From contig JACKLX010000001.1 in the NCBI GenBank assembly GCA_024235695.1, positions 372,001-436,000 of the forward strand: 64,000 nucleotides of DNA, in the 5' to 3' direction. Under the pieces are notes generated by a model. The model had not been told where the DNA came from and made no database searches. It saw only the letters and a list, made by a program, of their open reading frames with translations. The DNA is from Accumulibacter sp. Its GTDB lineage: Bacteria > Pseudomonadota > Gammaproteobacteria > Burkholderiales > Rhodocyclaceae. Positions 44,801-56,778 of the stretch are shown here, piece by piece (positions within the stretch are counted from its first letter, which is position 1; each line of letters begins with the position of its first letter). Both the position numbers and the translations under genes were made by a program.

Positions 44801-45445
44801 ATTCCGAACATGGCCTGGTGCTACCCGGCGAGTTCATCAAGCTCGCCGAGGAATCCGGGCTGATCGTGCCGATCGGCGAATGGGTCCAGCACACCGCGGC
44901 CTGCCAATGGGCGGCGTGGATCGCCGCCGGCCTCGAGCCGGGAGTATTGTCAATCAACGTTTCTGGTGTAGAGTTCGCCCGCGGCCGAATCCAGGAGACC
45001 GCCCGCAAGACGCTCGCGACCTCGATGCTGCCGGCGCGTTTTCTTGAACTGGAGATCACCGAGAGTGCGATCATGAGCCATGCCGAGAGCAGCGTTAAGG
45101 TCCTGGACAGCCTGCGTGCGATGGGGCTGAGCCTGGTGATCGACGACTTCGGCACCGGCTATTCGTCGCTGGCTTACCTGAAACGCCTGCCATTGAACAA
45201 GTTGAAACTCGACCAGAGCTTCGTGCGCGGCCTACCCGAAGACGCCGAAGACCGCGCGATCAGCCAGGCGGTGATCGCACTCGCCCATAGCCTGCAACTG
45301 ACGGTCATCGCCGAAGGCGTCGAGACCGAGGCGCAGCGTCAGTTCCTGAATGACGCTGGTTGTGACGAGATGCAGGGTTACCTGCGCGGCAAACCGATGC
45401 CCTTGGACCAATACCGGCAGTGTTTTCTTGAGGACGACAGGCACC

Positions 45446-45453
<8 letters not shown>
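41833..45453 (+). CDS. multi-PAS GGDEF-EAL cyclic-di-GMP protein
   Basis: A 1,206-residue cytosolic signalling protein. Six PAS domains precede the output: PAS1 (about 13-125), three near-identical modules PAS2-4 (about 128-490) with an exact 125-residue period, a coiled coil (about 490-525), PAS5 (about 525-640) and PAS6 (about 645-765). GGDEF (about 770-930) has an intact RLGGDEF; EAL (about 945-1195) has GAEALVRW and the catalytic DDFGTGYSSLAYLKRLP and EGVETEAQ. Either synthesis or breakdown of c-di-GMP is possible. There is no TM segment. The last eight bases overlap the acyltransferase gene. Confidence 0.95.
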
Positions 45454-48421
<2,968 letters not shown>

Positions 48422-48541
48422 GGTGGAGCTCGGGAGAGGATGGACAGACACGTGCGGGCGGCAAACTGTTATAGAATATCAGGTTTGTTGCCTGCTTTCT
48501 CCGGCCCAAGATCAGTCATCGTTGTCAACGGGAGTTTGGAC

Positions 48542-49177
48542 ATGATTCGTACAATGGCACTTGCGATGCTACTCGCCGCCAGTTTCCCCGCCCTCGCAAG
48601 CGAGCAGGCAAAAGCCCAGGTCGACCCGGCAAAAGGCAAGGAAATTGCCGAGAGTGTCTGTGTCGGCTGCCACGGCGCCGACGGCAACAGTCCGACGTCG
48701 GCCAACCCGATCCTGGCCGGTCAGATGCCCGAGTATCTTTACAAGCAGCTCAGCAATTTCAGTTCGGTCGACGGCAAGCCGGCATTGCGCAACAATGCGA
48801 TCATGGGCGGCATGGTCGCGGCCCTGTCGGACGAGGACATGAAGAGCCTGTCGGTCTATTTCGCGCAGCAGAAAATGACCCCCTCGGTAGCCAAGGATGA
48901 AAAGCTGCTTGCCGAAGGCCAGGCGCTGTGGCGCAAGGGCGATTTCGACAAGGGTATCCCCGCCTGTGCCGGCTGCCACGGTCCGAGCGGTGCCGGCCTG
49001 CCGGTACAGTACCCCCGCCTGGCCGGCCAGTACGCGGAGTACACCGCCAGCCAGCTGATGGGTTTTAGAAGTCACGAGCGAGCCAACGATTCGGAAAAGA
49101 TGATGCGCGTCATTGCCGGCAAGCTGTCGGATCCGCAAATCCGTGCCGTCTCCGAGTACATTGCCGGTTTGCGCTGA
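48542..49177 (+). CDS. diheme cytochrome c4-type protein
   Basis: A 211-residue periplasmic electron carrier. The signal peptide MALAMLLAASFPALA is cleaved near ASE; two class I heme domains follow with CVGCH (about residue 40) and CAGCH (about residue 142) and methionine ligands in the segments NAIMGGMVAAL and SEKMMRVIAGKL. Cytochrome c4 carries electrons to cbb3- or other terminal oxidases. The ccs/resB maturation genes that often follow are absent. Confidence 0.93.
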   Translation: MIRTMALAMLLAASFPALASEQAKAQVDPAKGKEIAESVCVGCHGADGNSPTSANPILAGQMPEYLYKQLSNFSSVDGKPALRNNAIMGGMVAALSDEDMKSLSVYFAQQKMTPSVAKDEKLLAEGQALWRKGDFDKGIPACAGCHGPSGAGLPVQYPRLAGQYAEYTASQLMGFRSHERANDSEKMMRVIAGKLSDPQIRAVSEYIAGLR

Positions 49178-49244
49178 TGGTGGGGCGCAGCGAAACCGAC
49201 GCCGGCTTCGTGCCGGCAGGCGGCTGGGGCCACCAAGGCATCGC

Positions 49245-49273
49245 TTGGCAACGAGCAGCAGACGCTCTAGTAT
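49245..49273 (+). promoter_or_regulatory. promoter of the CBS-domain gene
   Basis: TTGGCA (49245-49250), exactly 17 bases, then TAGTAT (49268-49273). Transcription would start near 49280, with the ATG about 30 bases further. Confidence 0.6.
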
Positions 49274-49308
49274 GCTGTGGCTGACTTCGTGATCAGAAAG
49301 GACGCTCC

Positions 49309-49770
49309 ATGAAGACACTCAGGCAAATCCTCGAAAGCAAGAGTGGGGTGCTGGCAACCGTTTCGCCGGACGACGCGGTTTTCAGAGCCTTGCAGGTGAT
49401 GGCCGAGCGCAACGTTGGTGCCGTCTTGGTAGTCGAAGGGGAACGACTGCTGGGGATATTCTCGGAGCGTGACTACGCCCGCAAGATGATCCTGTTCGGC
49501 AAGACGTCGAAGGACACCCGGGTTCGCGACATCATGAGCGACAAGGTGCTGTGCGTGACGCCGGAGCAGACGGTAGACGAGTGCATGGCGATCATGACCG
49601 AGAAGCACTTCCGCCATTTGCCCGTTCTGGACGACCAGCGAAACCTCGTCGGCATCATTTCGATCGGTGACGTGGTCAAGGAAATGATCAGCGAGCAGCA
49701 GTTCATCATCGATCAGCTGGGCAAGTACATCAGCGGCTCGGCCATCACCGAGCCGATACTCCCCGACTAG
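49309..49770 (+). CDS. tandem CBS-domain protein
   Basis: A 153-residue soluble protein made of two CBS domains (about residues 8-65 and 72-130): VSPDDAVFRALQVMAERNVGAVLVVEGERLLGIFSERDYARK and VTPEQTVDECMAIMTEKHFRHLPVLDDQRNLVGIISIGDVVK. Such Bateman pairs bind adenine nucleotides and act as energy sensors; the partner is unknown. A short helical tail follows. It is monocistronic with its own promoter. Confidence 0.94.
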   Translation: MKTLRQILESKSGVLATVSPDDAVFRALQVMAERNVGAVLVVEGERLLGIFSERDYARKMILFGKTSKDTRVRDIMSDKVLCVTPEQTVDECMAIMTEKHFRHLPVLDDQRNLVGIISIGDVVKEMISEQQFIIDQLGKYISGSAITEPILPD

Positions 49771-50144
49771 TCCCGCGACCGGCGACGACGAGAGCGGTTG
49801 CCGGTGTTCAGCCAGCCAGCGAGCGCTGCCCCTGCCTGATTCGCCAGAGCTCGTGTCGCGCGCCGCGGCGCTTGCCGCGGGCGGCCAGAAAACGCCGGCC
49901 GGTGCCCACCCCGTTTCGTTGTGCGCTGCCGTCGGCAGGCCGACTCGATATCAGTGCAGCTCGGCCCTGACCTGTGCCGAGCACGTGCGGAATTGGCAGC
50001 AGCCCAGGGCTGTTCACATGCCAGGCACGGCCGGCCTTGACCAGGCTGGCAAAGAGCATCCGGTATGACTTTCTCCTTGACCCGACGCGTCGCGCTTGCC
50101 GGCGCAGCGAGCCGACGCCCGCCGTTGTCCCCCCGAATCGACCG
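49771..50144. other. 374-base gene-free region before the antiporter
   Basis: No gene, structured RNA or repeat that I can support. The in-frame extension of the antiporter into this region is rejected because it is arginine/proline-rich and lacks membrane character. Confidence 0.5.
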
Positions 50145-51419
50145 ATGACCTATCCCACTATCCTCAGCGCCTCGCTGTTCCTGCTCATCGTTTTCTCGGT
50201 CGAGCGCGTCTGCCGGCTGTGGGGTGTGCCGTCGGTCATCGTCCTGGTCGCCAGTGGTCTGCTGGCGCGGCCGATGCTTGACTCGCTTGGCGTGACGCTT
50301 GGCTGGGCCGGTACCCTGGTGCCGATCGTTGGCACCATCGGCCTGGTGCTGATCGTCCTCGAAGGCGCCCTGGACATCGAGTTGCGGCGCCAGCGCGTAC
50401 GCCTGATCGGCGCCACCTTCTTTCTGGCGACCGCGGGCTACCTCATCTGCGTTCTCGTCTTCGCCACGATCGGCCGTTTCATGCTTGGCTTGAGTGCCGT
50501 GCAGGCGGTCTTGCTGGCGACCTCGGTCGCCGTGATCAGCAGCGCGGTGGCCATCCCAGGCAGCACCTTTCTGCCACCCAAGGCGCGCGAGTTCATCGTC
50601 TACGAGAGCTCGATGTCGGACATCATCGGCGTTCTGGTGTTTTTCTCGCTGCTGCACTCGGATGGCAGTATCCAGGGCGCGGTGCTGGCGCTGCTCGGCG
50701 GCGGCCTCCTGTCACTGCTCCTGTCGATACTCTGTGCGCTGGTCCTGATGATCCTGCTGCTGCGGGTTTCCGGTCCGATTCGCTTCGTACCGCTGCTGGC
50801 GGGTTTGTTCGCGCTGTACGCGACCGGTGAACTGTTGCACCTCTCGCCGCTGATCATGGTGCTGTTCCTCGGTTTGTTGCTCAACAAGCCTTCGCTGGTT
50901 ACCCGCTTCCCGCCGTTCCGAACATGGGTCAGCAGCGATTACGAATCGACCCTGTCCGAATTCCGGACGCTGGTGGTCGAGTTGACCTTTGTTGTCCGCG
51001 GCTTCTTCTTCGTGCTGCTCGGCTATTGGACCGACCTCTCCGATCTTGCGTCGGCGCCGGCGTGGATCTCCGCGGCGCTGGTGCTGGCGGTGATCTACGG
51101 CAGTCGCTTCGCGATGCTGCGGATGGTCTTGGGCCGGGCCGCGGCGGGGCCCCTGACGTGGATTGCGCCGCGCGGCCTGATCACCGTCCTGCTGTATCTG
51201 CACGTTCGCGCCGCTTTTTCGCTGCCAAGCTACCTGAATGGCGCGATCATGCTGGTGGTGCTGGTCTCGTCGGCGCTGATCCTGGTGGCCAGTTTTCAGG
51301 TCGGACGCCGGCTGCCGGCCCGTGTCCCTGGCAAGGCGCGCTTCCTGCCGCCCCCCGACGAAAAGCTGATCGCTGCCAGCGGCGACGAAGTCGTCGGCGA
51401 GTCGCGTGAGCAGGTGTGA
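50145..51419 (+). CDS. CPA1-type Na+/H+ (cation:proton) antiporter
   Basis: A 424-residue polytopic protein with about 12 TM helices, of the Na+/H+ exchanger (PF00999) superfamily: LIVLEGALDIELRRQRVR, ATSVAVISSAVAIPGSTFL and YESSMSDIIGVLVFFSLL correspond to the conserved helices, the last with an Asp at the ion-binding position. The C-terminal ~40 residues are soluble. The cation and direction cannot be read from the sequence. No Shine-Dalgarno of strength is seen. Confidence 0.88.
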   Translation: MTYPTILSASLFLLIVFSVERVCRLWGVPSVIVLVASGLLARPMLDSLGVTLGWAGTLVPIVGTIGLVLIVLEGALDIELRRQRVRLIGATFFLATAGYLICVLVFATIGRFMLGLSAVQAVLLATSVAVISSAVAIPGSTFLPPKAREFIVYESSMSDIIGVLVFFSLLHSDGSIQGAVLALLGGGLLSLLLSILCALVLMILLLRVSGPIRFVPLLAGLFALYATGELLHLSPLIMVLFLGLLLNKPSLVTRFPPFRTWVSSDYESTLSEFRTLVVELTFVVRGFFFVLLGYWTDLSDLASAPAWISAALVLAVIYGSRFAMLRMVLGRAAAGPLTWIAPRGLITVLLYLHVRAAFSLPSYLNGAIMLVVLVSSALILVASFQVGRRLPARVPGKARFLPPPDEKLIAASGDEVVGESREQV

Positions 51420-51675
51420 GCCACGGCGCAGTAGCGCCAGGCGGGCAACCAGCGCAACGCGCCGCCTGCCGCGGGTGCCGGCGGGGCCCGGCCTACTGGC
51501 GCTGGGATCGGCGAATCGGGAGCGGATCCGCGATCGAAGCGCTTGCATTTTTCACGGCGCAAGGTTCTAATCGGGGTCTCGCTTTCCTGGCTTCGAACCG
51601 ACGACGATGCTGCCCTCCAACGACCGTGATGCGATTTGGCTTGCGCCCTCTGAAGCCGCCATCGGCGTTGCCGCA

Positions 51676-51762
51676 GTGAATCTGTCGGTGGCTGTCGTAG
51701 GACGCGTCGTACGTGTAGTACACGTAGCGGCTGACGCGCCGTCGAGGGCCGGAAGAAGATAA
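51676..51762 (+). CDS. ilvL: valine-rich ilvB leader peptide
   Basis: A short frame whose 28 codons contain ten Val codons, mostly GTC/GTA/GTG, grouped as VAVVG, VVRVVHV. It starts with GTG at 51676 (an ATG at 51607 in the same frame is also possible; neither has a strong Shine-Dalgarno). It stops 33 bases before a terminator hairpin upstream of ilvB. This is the arrangement of transcriptional attenuation by charged tRNA(Val): ribosome stalling at Val codons would prevent terminator formation. Confidence 0.75.
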   Translation: MNLSVAVVGRVVRVVHVAADAPSRAGRR

Positions 51763-51794
51763 GTCGAAACGCAGCAAACGACAGCAGATTCCAG

Positions 51795-51832
51795 AAACCC
51801 CCGCCGGTGCAAGCTGAGCGGGGGTTTCATTT
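51795..51832 (+). terminator. attenuator terminator of ilvBN
   Basis: AAACCCCCGC (51795-51804) pairs perfectly with GCGGGGGTTT (51818-51827) across a 13-base loop, followed by CATTTTT. It lies between the Val-rich leader peptide and the ilvB start. Confidence 0.85.
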
Positions 51833-51888
51833 TTCGGAACCACCGCCCGGCGATGCCACCGGCAATCCAACTTATTGAGGAGAGTTCC

Positions 51889-53571
51889 TTGTCCAGGCAA
51901 ACCCCCGAAACCCTCAGCGGTGCGCAGATCGTCGTTCGCCTGCTCGAACGGCAGGGCATTCGTACGCTGGCCGGCATTCCCGGCGGTGCGATTCTGCCGA
52001 TTTACGACGCCTTGTCGCAGTCGACGCGGATCCACCACGTACTGGCCCGACACGAGCAGGGTGGCGGCTTCATGGCGCAGGGAATGGCTCGTGCCACCGG
52101 CGTGCCGGCGGTATGCCTGGCATCCTCGGGACCCGGAGCGACCAATCTGCTGACCGCGATCGCCGACGCCAAGCTCGATTCGATACCACTGGTGGCGATT
52201 ACCGGACAGGTGCCGCGAGCGATGATCGGTACCGATGCTTTCCAGGAGGTCGACACCTACGGTCTGAGCATTCCGATCACCAAGCACAATTTCCTGGTCG
52301 GTGCCGCCGAGGATTTGCTGGAGGTGGTGCCGCGCGCTTTTCAGATCGCCGCCTCGGGGCGCCCCGGGCCGGTGCTGATCGACATCCCCAAGGACGTCCA
52401 GAATCAGCTGGTCGAAGTCAGTGAGTGGCCAGCGCCGGGCGGCGCGGCTCCGGTCGCGCCGCCAGCTGACGAGCTGATCGAGGCGGCGGCGGCGATGATC
52501 AATGAGTCGCTGAAACCGATTCTCTACCTCGGTGGTGGTGTGGTGCACTCGGGTGCTTCGGCGGCCGCGGTGATGCTTGCCGAAAAAGCCCGATTGCCGA
52601 CGGTGATGACCTTGATGGCGCTCGGCGCGATGCCGGTCGAACATCCCTTGTCGCTTGGCATGCTCGGCATGCACGGTGCGCGCTGCACAAACCTCGCGCT
52701 TGACGAGTGCGACCTGCTGATTGCCATCGGTGCCCGCTTCGACGACCGCGCGACGGGCAAGGTGGCGGGTTTCTGTCCGCAGGCGAAAATCGTCCACATC
52801 GATATCGATCCGTCGGAACTCGACAAGATCAAGACCGCGCACATCGGAATCGCCGGTGACGTGTGCACGGTGCTCGACGCGCTGGTGCCGCGTGTCGAGG
52901 TGCAACAGCGCGCTGCCTGGCGGTCGCGAGTGGCCAGCCTCAAGGCATCGTATCCCCTGCGCATGCCGGGAATCGACGACCCGCGAACGCCTTACGGACT
53001 GATCCGCGCGGTCGCCAATTGCCTCGACGATCAGGCAACGATCACCACCGACGTCGGTCAGCACCAGATGTGGGTGGCGCAGGCGTATCCGCTGCGCCGG
53101 CCTCGGCAGTGGCTGACCTCCGGTGGCCTCGGGACAATGGGCTTCGGGATGCCGGCGGCGATCGGTGCGGCGCTTGCCGAGCCGGAGCGGACGGTGGTCT
53201 GTTTCACCGGCGACGGCAGCATCCTGATGAACATTCAGGAACTGGTCACCGCCGCCGAAGAAAAGGTCAACGTCAAGATCGTGCTGATGAACAATTCGTC
53301 GCTGGGCCTGGTGTTCCAGCAGCAGACCTTGTTCTACGGCGAACGCATCTACGCGTCGAAGTTCAAGGGTATGCCCGATTTCGCCGCGCTCGCCGAGGCC
53401 TTCGGGGTGCCGGCCGTCGATCTCGACCAGGAGAGCGATCCCCTGGCGGCGCTGTCCGCGGCGTTATCGGTGCGCGGCCCGATGTTGATCCACGCCAGCA
53501 TCGCCATCGACCAACAGGTGTTGCCGATGGTGCCGCCCGGTGCCGCCAACAAGGACATGATCGGAGGCTGA
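51889..53571 (+). CDS. ilvB: acetolactate synthase large subunit IlvB
   Basis: ThDP- and FAD-dependent first enzyme of valine/leucine/isoleucine synthesis. 560 residues with AGIPGGAILPIYDAL near the N terminus, catalytic Glu in RHEQGGGFMAQGMAR, CLASSGPGATNLLTA and the ThDP motif GDGSILMNIQELVTAAEEKVNVKIVLMNN. The start TTG at 51889 follows GAGGAG at a good distance; an ATG at 51853 in frame would add 12 residues and lacks a ribosome-binding site. Confidence 0.96.
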   Translation: MSRQTPETLSGAQIVVRLLERQGIRTLAGIPGGAILPIYDALSQSTRIHHVLARHEQGGGFMAQGMARATGVPAVCLASSGPGATNLLTAIADAKLDSIPLVAITGQVPRAMIGTDAFQEVDTYGLSIPITKHNFLVGAAEDLLEVVPRAFQIAASGRPGPVLIDIPKDVQNQLVEVSEWPAPGGAAPVAPPADELIEAAAAMINESLKPILYLGGGVVHSGASAAAVMLAEKARLPTVMTLMALGAMPVEHPLSLGMLGMHGARCTNLALDECDLLIAIGARFDDRATGKVAGFCPQAKIVHIDIDPSELDKIKTAHIGIAGDVCTVLDALVPRVEVQQRAAWRSRVASLKASYPLRMPGIDDPRTPYGLIRAVANCLDDQATITTDVGQHQMWVAQAYPLRRPRQWLTSGGLGTMGFGMPAAIGAALAEPERTVVCFTGDGSILMNIQELVTAAEEKVNVKIVLMNNSSLGLVFQQQTLFYGERIYASKFKGMPDFAALAEAFGVPAVDLDQESDPLAALSAALSVRGPMLIHASIAIDQQVLPMVPPGAANKDMIGG

Positions 53572-53574
53572 ACG

Positions 53575-53883
53575 ATGAACTCTATCTCAGGATTGGAAAA
53601 TCAGGCGCTGGCGCGCACGGTGCTCGAGCTCGACGTCAACAATCACGCTGGCGTCATGTCGCACGTCGTCGGCCTCTTTTCGCGCCGGGCCTATAACGTC
53701 GAAGGCATCCTGGTGATGCCGGTCGGTAGCGGGGTGACCAGTCGCATCTGGCTGCTGGTCAACGAGGACGAGCGCCTCGACCAGATGGTCAAGCAGGTGG
53801 AGAAGCTCGAGGACGTGCTCGCCGTCCGTCGGCACGGCGCCGAGCACGAGGTCTTTGTGCGTCTCGAGGAGTTCTTCCGCTAG
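53575..53883 (+). CDS. ilvN: acetolactate synthase small regulatory subunit IlvN
   Basis: A 102-residue single-ACT-domain subunit (RTVLELDVNNHAGVMSHVVGLFSRRAYNVEGILVMPV) that activates IlvB and confers valine feedback inhibition. The short form resembles E. coli IlvN and not the long IlvH. It lies three bases after ilvB and is co-transcribed. Confidence 0.94.
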   Translation: MNSISGLENQALARTVLELDVNNHAGVMSHVVGLFSRRAYNVEGILVMPVGSGVTSRIWLLVNEDERLDQMVKQVEKLEDVLAVRRHGAEHEVFVRLEEFFR

Positions 53884-53918
53884 CCGGCGACCGGTGGTTC
53901 TGTAACCGTCTTGCCGCT

Positions 53919-54806
53919 TCAGCGGCCGCGTTGCTGCGGGTCGAAACGGACGATTGTCCTTCCATCGACGGTCTTTCGCGGCGGCGCTTTCCAGGCGTGG
54001 CCGTAGACTACCTCCATCGTCGCCGGCAAGCGGCCGTCGCGGGCCAGGCGCGCGTACGCGGCGCGGGCCTCGGCCCACACCGCGCGCCCGGTCAAGCCCG
54101 GTCGTCTTGCCTGCATGGCGCACGTCGAGCCGCTCTTGCGGAGGTCGGCGAGCAGGTCGTCGATGCGGCAGTAGGTGAGGGTCAGCAGTTCGGCATCCAT
54201 CACCGGGTCAGCGAAGCCGCACTGGACCAACATATCGCCATGGTCGTGCATGTCGATGAACCGCTGAGTGTGAACCTGGCCGTCGGCGAAACTGGCGCGC
54301 AGTTCCTTGAGCGTATCGGGTCCGAAGGTCGAGAACATCAGCAGGCCGCCGACCTCCAGCGCCCGGTAGGCCTCGCAAAAGGCCGCCCGCGGGTCGTCGA
54401 GCCAGTGCAGCATCAGGTTTGACCAGAGCAGGCCGATCGACTGTGGCCTGAAAGGCAGGCTTGCCGCGTCGGCCGCCAGCAGCGGTGTGCGATGACTGCG
54501 CAGGAAGGGCAGCAGCCAGCGCAGGCGTGAGCGCTGCGCCCGGTTCGCCAGCAGCATCGGCGTGCTGAGATCGGCGCCGATCAGCAGCGCCGCGGGGTAG
54601 CGTTCCTGCAGCGCCGTGAGGCTGGCACCGGTGCCGCAGCCGAGATCGAGAATGCGCCGTGGTTCGATGCGCACGTAGTCCAGCCGTTCCAGCATCCGGC
54701 TACCGACTTCGCGCTGCAGTACCGCCACCTCATCGTAGCTCGACGCGGCGCGCGCGAAATTCCGTCGCACCTGGCGCTGATCGACGAACGACGCCACGGC
54801 CTTCAT
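53919..54806 (-). CDS. bioC: malonyl-[ACP] O-methyltransferase BioC
   Basis: SAM-dependent methyltransferase that disguises the malonyl carboxyl to start pimelate synthesis for biotin. The 295-residue protein has VRRNFARAASSYDEVAVLQREVGSRMLERL, the SAM motif ILDLGCGTGASL and IGLLWSNLMLHWLDDPRAAFCEAYRALEVGGLLMFSTFGPDTLKEL, all typical for BioC. It lies downstream of bioB on the same strand with a gap of about 100 bases. Confidence 0.92.
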   Translation of the reverse strand: MKAVASFVDQRQVRRNFARAASSYDEVAVLQREVGSRMLERLDYVRIEPRRILDLGCGTGASLTALQERYPAALLIGADLSTPMLLANRAQRSRLRWLLPFLRSHRTPLLAADAASLPFRPQSIGLLWSNLMLHWLDDPRAAFCEAYRALEVGGLLMFSTFGPDTLKELRASFADGQVHTQRFIDMHDHGDMLVQCGFADPVMDAELLTLTYCRIDDLLADLRKSGSTCAMQARRPGLTGRAVWAEARAAYARLARDGRLPATMEVVYGHAWKAPPRKTVDGRTIVRFDPQQRGR

Positions 54807-54913
54807 CGACGACGGCTGACCGCCTGCATCCCGAGCACCGCCGGCAATCGTCCGGCCGGCGGCGCGGCCGTGTTCGGCAGGCACGCCGCCGACCGCGCCG
54901 CGCGGACCATCGC

Positions 54914-55903
54914 TCAGATCGGTCGCAGGCCGAGTCTCTCGAACAGCGCTTCGTCGCGGTCGGCCTCCGGATTGCCGGTAGTCAGCAGCTTGTCGCCGTA
55001 GAAGATTGAATTGGCACCCGCCAGGAAGCAAAGCGCCTGCAGCTCGTCGGACATCTCCTGGCGGCCGGCGGACAGCCGTACAAAACTGGTTGGCATGGTG
55101 ATCCGCGCCGCTGCAAGGGTGCGGACGAACTCGAAGCCATCGACCGGCGCGACGTTGGCCATCGGCGTCCCGGCAATCGGCACCAGGTTGTTGATCGGCA
55201 CCGACTCGGGTGGCGGATTGAGGTTCGCCAGCTGGACGATCAGTGCGGCACGATTCCGGCGCGACTCGCCCATGCCGATGATGCCGCCCGAGCACACCTT
55301 GATGCCTGCTTCGCGTACCTGCCCGAGCGTGTCGATACGGTCGGCATGCTTGTGGGTGGTGATCACCTGGCCGTAGAAGGACGCGTCGGTATCGAGGTTG
55401 TGGTTGTAATAGTCAAGACCGGCCTCCTTGAGTTCATCCGCCTGGCCGTCCTTGAGCATGCCCAAAGTGACGCAGGTCTGCAGGCCCATGCCCTTGACCG
55501 TGCGAATCATCTCGGTGACCTTGGCAAGATCCTTGTCCTTTGGGCCGCGCCAGGCCGCTCCCATGCAGAAGCGCGACGCTCCCTTGTCCTTGGCCGCCTG
55601 CGCTGCGGCGATCACTTCGTCGAGCGGCATCAGTGCTTCGCGCTCGGTGCCGGTGCTGTAACGCGCGGCCTGCGAGCAATAGCCGCAGTCTTCGGAACAG
55701 CCACCGGTCTTGACCGACAGCAAGGTCGAGCGTTGAATCTCGTTGGCGTTGAAATTCTCGCGGTGTACCTGCTGGGCGCGGTAGAGCAGGTCCATCAGCG
55801 GGAGCTGGTAAAGTGCTTCCACTTCGGCGACCGTCCACCGCGGTGCGGAGGCCGTTGGCGAGCGATCCGGGGTGAGGGTGACGGCTTGAGGAATGGCGTT
55901 CAT
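54914..55903 (-). CDS. bioB: biotin synthase BioB
   Basis: Radical SAM enzyme inserting sulfur into dethiobiotin. The 329-residue protein has the cluster motif [10 protein letters not shown] (about residues 68-77), with [16 protein letters not shown] and SFVRLSAGR further on. The ATG is at 55903. It is divergent from comF with about 50 bases between, and bioC follows. bioF, bioH, bioA and bioD are not in the window. Confidence 0.97.
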   Translation of the reverse strand: MNAIPQAVTLTPDRSPTASAPRWTVAEVEALYQLPLMDLLYRAQQVHRENFNANEIQRSTLLSVKTGGCSEDCGYCSQAARYSTGTEREALMPLDEVIAAAQAAKDKGASRFCMGAAWRGPKDKDLAKVTEMIRTVKGMGLQTCVTLGMLKDGQADELKEAGLDYYNHNLDTDASFYGQVITTHKHADRIDTLGQVREAGIKVCSGGIIGMGESRRNRAALIVQLANLNPPPESVPINNLVPIAGTPMANVAPVDGFEFVRTLAAARITMPTSFVRLSAGRQEMSDELQALCFLAGANSIFYGDKLLTTGNPEADRDEALFERLGLRPI

Positions 55904-55955
55904 GGGCGAGACCTATGGGTTGGGGTAAGCTGAGGGCCGTCGGCGTGGATCCGTC

Positions 55956-56681
55956 ATGAGCCCGTCAAGGATGCCAATCTTAACTCAAACTGCCCGGCTG
56001 GTCCGCGCATCGTGTGCGCGACTGCTGGCCCAGGACTGCCTGCTTTGCGGCGCAACGAGCGGCGCCCGCCTGCTCTGTGCGGCCTGTGAGGCCGATCTGC
56101 CGCGACTTCCCGAAGCACGCTGTCGGCTCTGTGCCTTGCCGACGGCGAGCGGCGAAACCTGTGGCCGATGCCTGTCCAGGCCACCGCCTTACGATCTGAC
56201 GCTGGCGGCGTTTCGCTACGACTTTCCGCTCGACAAGCTGGTTCAGTCTTTCAAGTACGGTCACCGCCTGGCGCTTGGCCGTTACTTCGGCGAGCAGCTC
56301 GCGGCGCTGACGACGAATGACGCGGCGGACCTGATCATTCCCGTGCCGCTGCACCCGCTGCGCCTGCGGGAGCGGGGTTTCAACCAGGCGCTGGAACTGG
56401 CACGGCCGGTCAGCAGGGCCTGGCGAATACCGATCGACCTGCGCAGCTGCCGTCGGATTCGTCACACCAGCGTGCAGGCCGAGCTGCCCTGGCGCGAGCG
56501 GGCGAAGAACGTCCGCGGCGCTTTTCACTGCGCTGCGGACTTCAGTGGCCAGCGCCTGCTGCTGGTCGACGATGTGATGACCACCGGCGCGTCGCTCGAC
56601 GAGCTGGCGCGTACCGTCAAGCGGCAGGGCGCGGCGCACGTCGCGCTGCTGGTGCTGGCGCGCGCTTTGCCCGGACGGTGA
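55956..56681 (+). CDS. comF: ComF-family phosphoribosyltransferase-like protein
   Basis: A 241-residue protein with two N-terminal zinc-ribbon-like cysteine groups (DCLLCGATSGARLLCAAC; CRLCALPTASGETCGRC) and a C-terminal PRTase domain: IIPVPLHPLRLRERGFNQALELA and the PRPP loop LLLVDDVMTTGASLDEL. In transformable bacteria ComF is needed for DNA uptake. A second ATG at 55971 is an alternative start. Confidence 0.93.
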   Translation: MSPSRMPILTQTARLVRASCARLLAQDCLLCGATSGARLLCAACEADLPRLPEARCRLCALPTASGETCGRCLSRPPPYDLTLAAFRYDFPLDKLVQSFKYGHRLALGRYFGEQLAALTTNDAADLIIPVPLHPLRLRERGFNQALELARPVSRAWRIPIDLRSCRRIRHTSVQAELPWRERAKNVRGAFHCAADFSGQRLLLVDDVMTTGASLDELARTVKRQGAAHVALLVLARALPGR

Positions 56682-56778
56682 CGCGTCCGACTGCCGGGGT
56701 CGGGGACGAGCGCTCGACTGGCAAGACGTCGGCGCAATCAGCGTCGTCGGTGGTTGCCGCAGGGCTCTGCGGCGTCGT

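Larger units (their letters stand above)
51420..51888 (+). other. 469-base leader region of ilvBN
   Basis: Besides the valine-rich leader peptide and its terminator (next two entries), the region holds the 15-base inverted repeat ACGTGTAGTACACGT (51711-51725) inside the peptide coding part, able to form an attenuator hairpin. No other gene is supported in 51420-51606. Confidence 0.7.

Noticed and set aside
41701..44811. A 1,036-codon open frame on the minus strand opposite the GGDEF-EAL gene, and similar long antisense frames (e.g. 14542-16527, 6019-7638)
   Set aside because: They mirror strongly supported genes on the other strand; their translations are His/Arg/Gln-rich without domain character, as expected from GC-rich antisense reading.
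49195..49220. GCCGGC-TTCGT-GCCGGC hairpin after the cytochrome c4 gene as an intrinsic terminator
   Set aside because: No T-run follows the stem; it could contribute to transcript stability but a terminator call is not supported.
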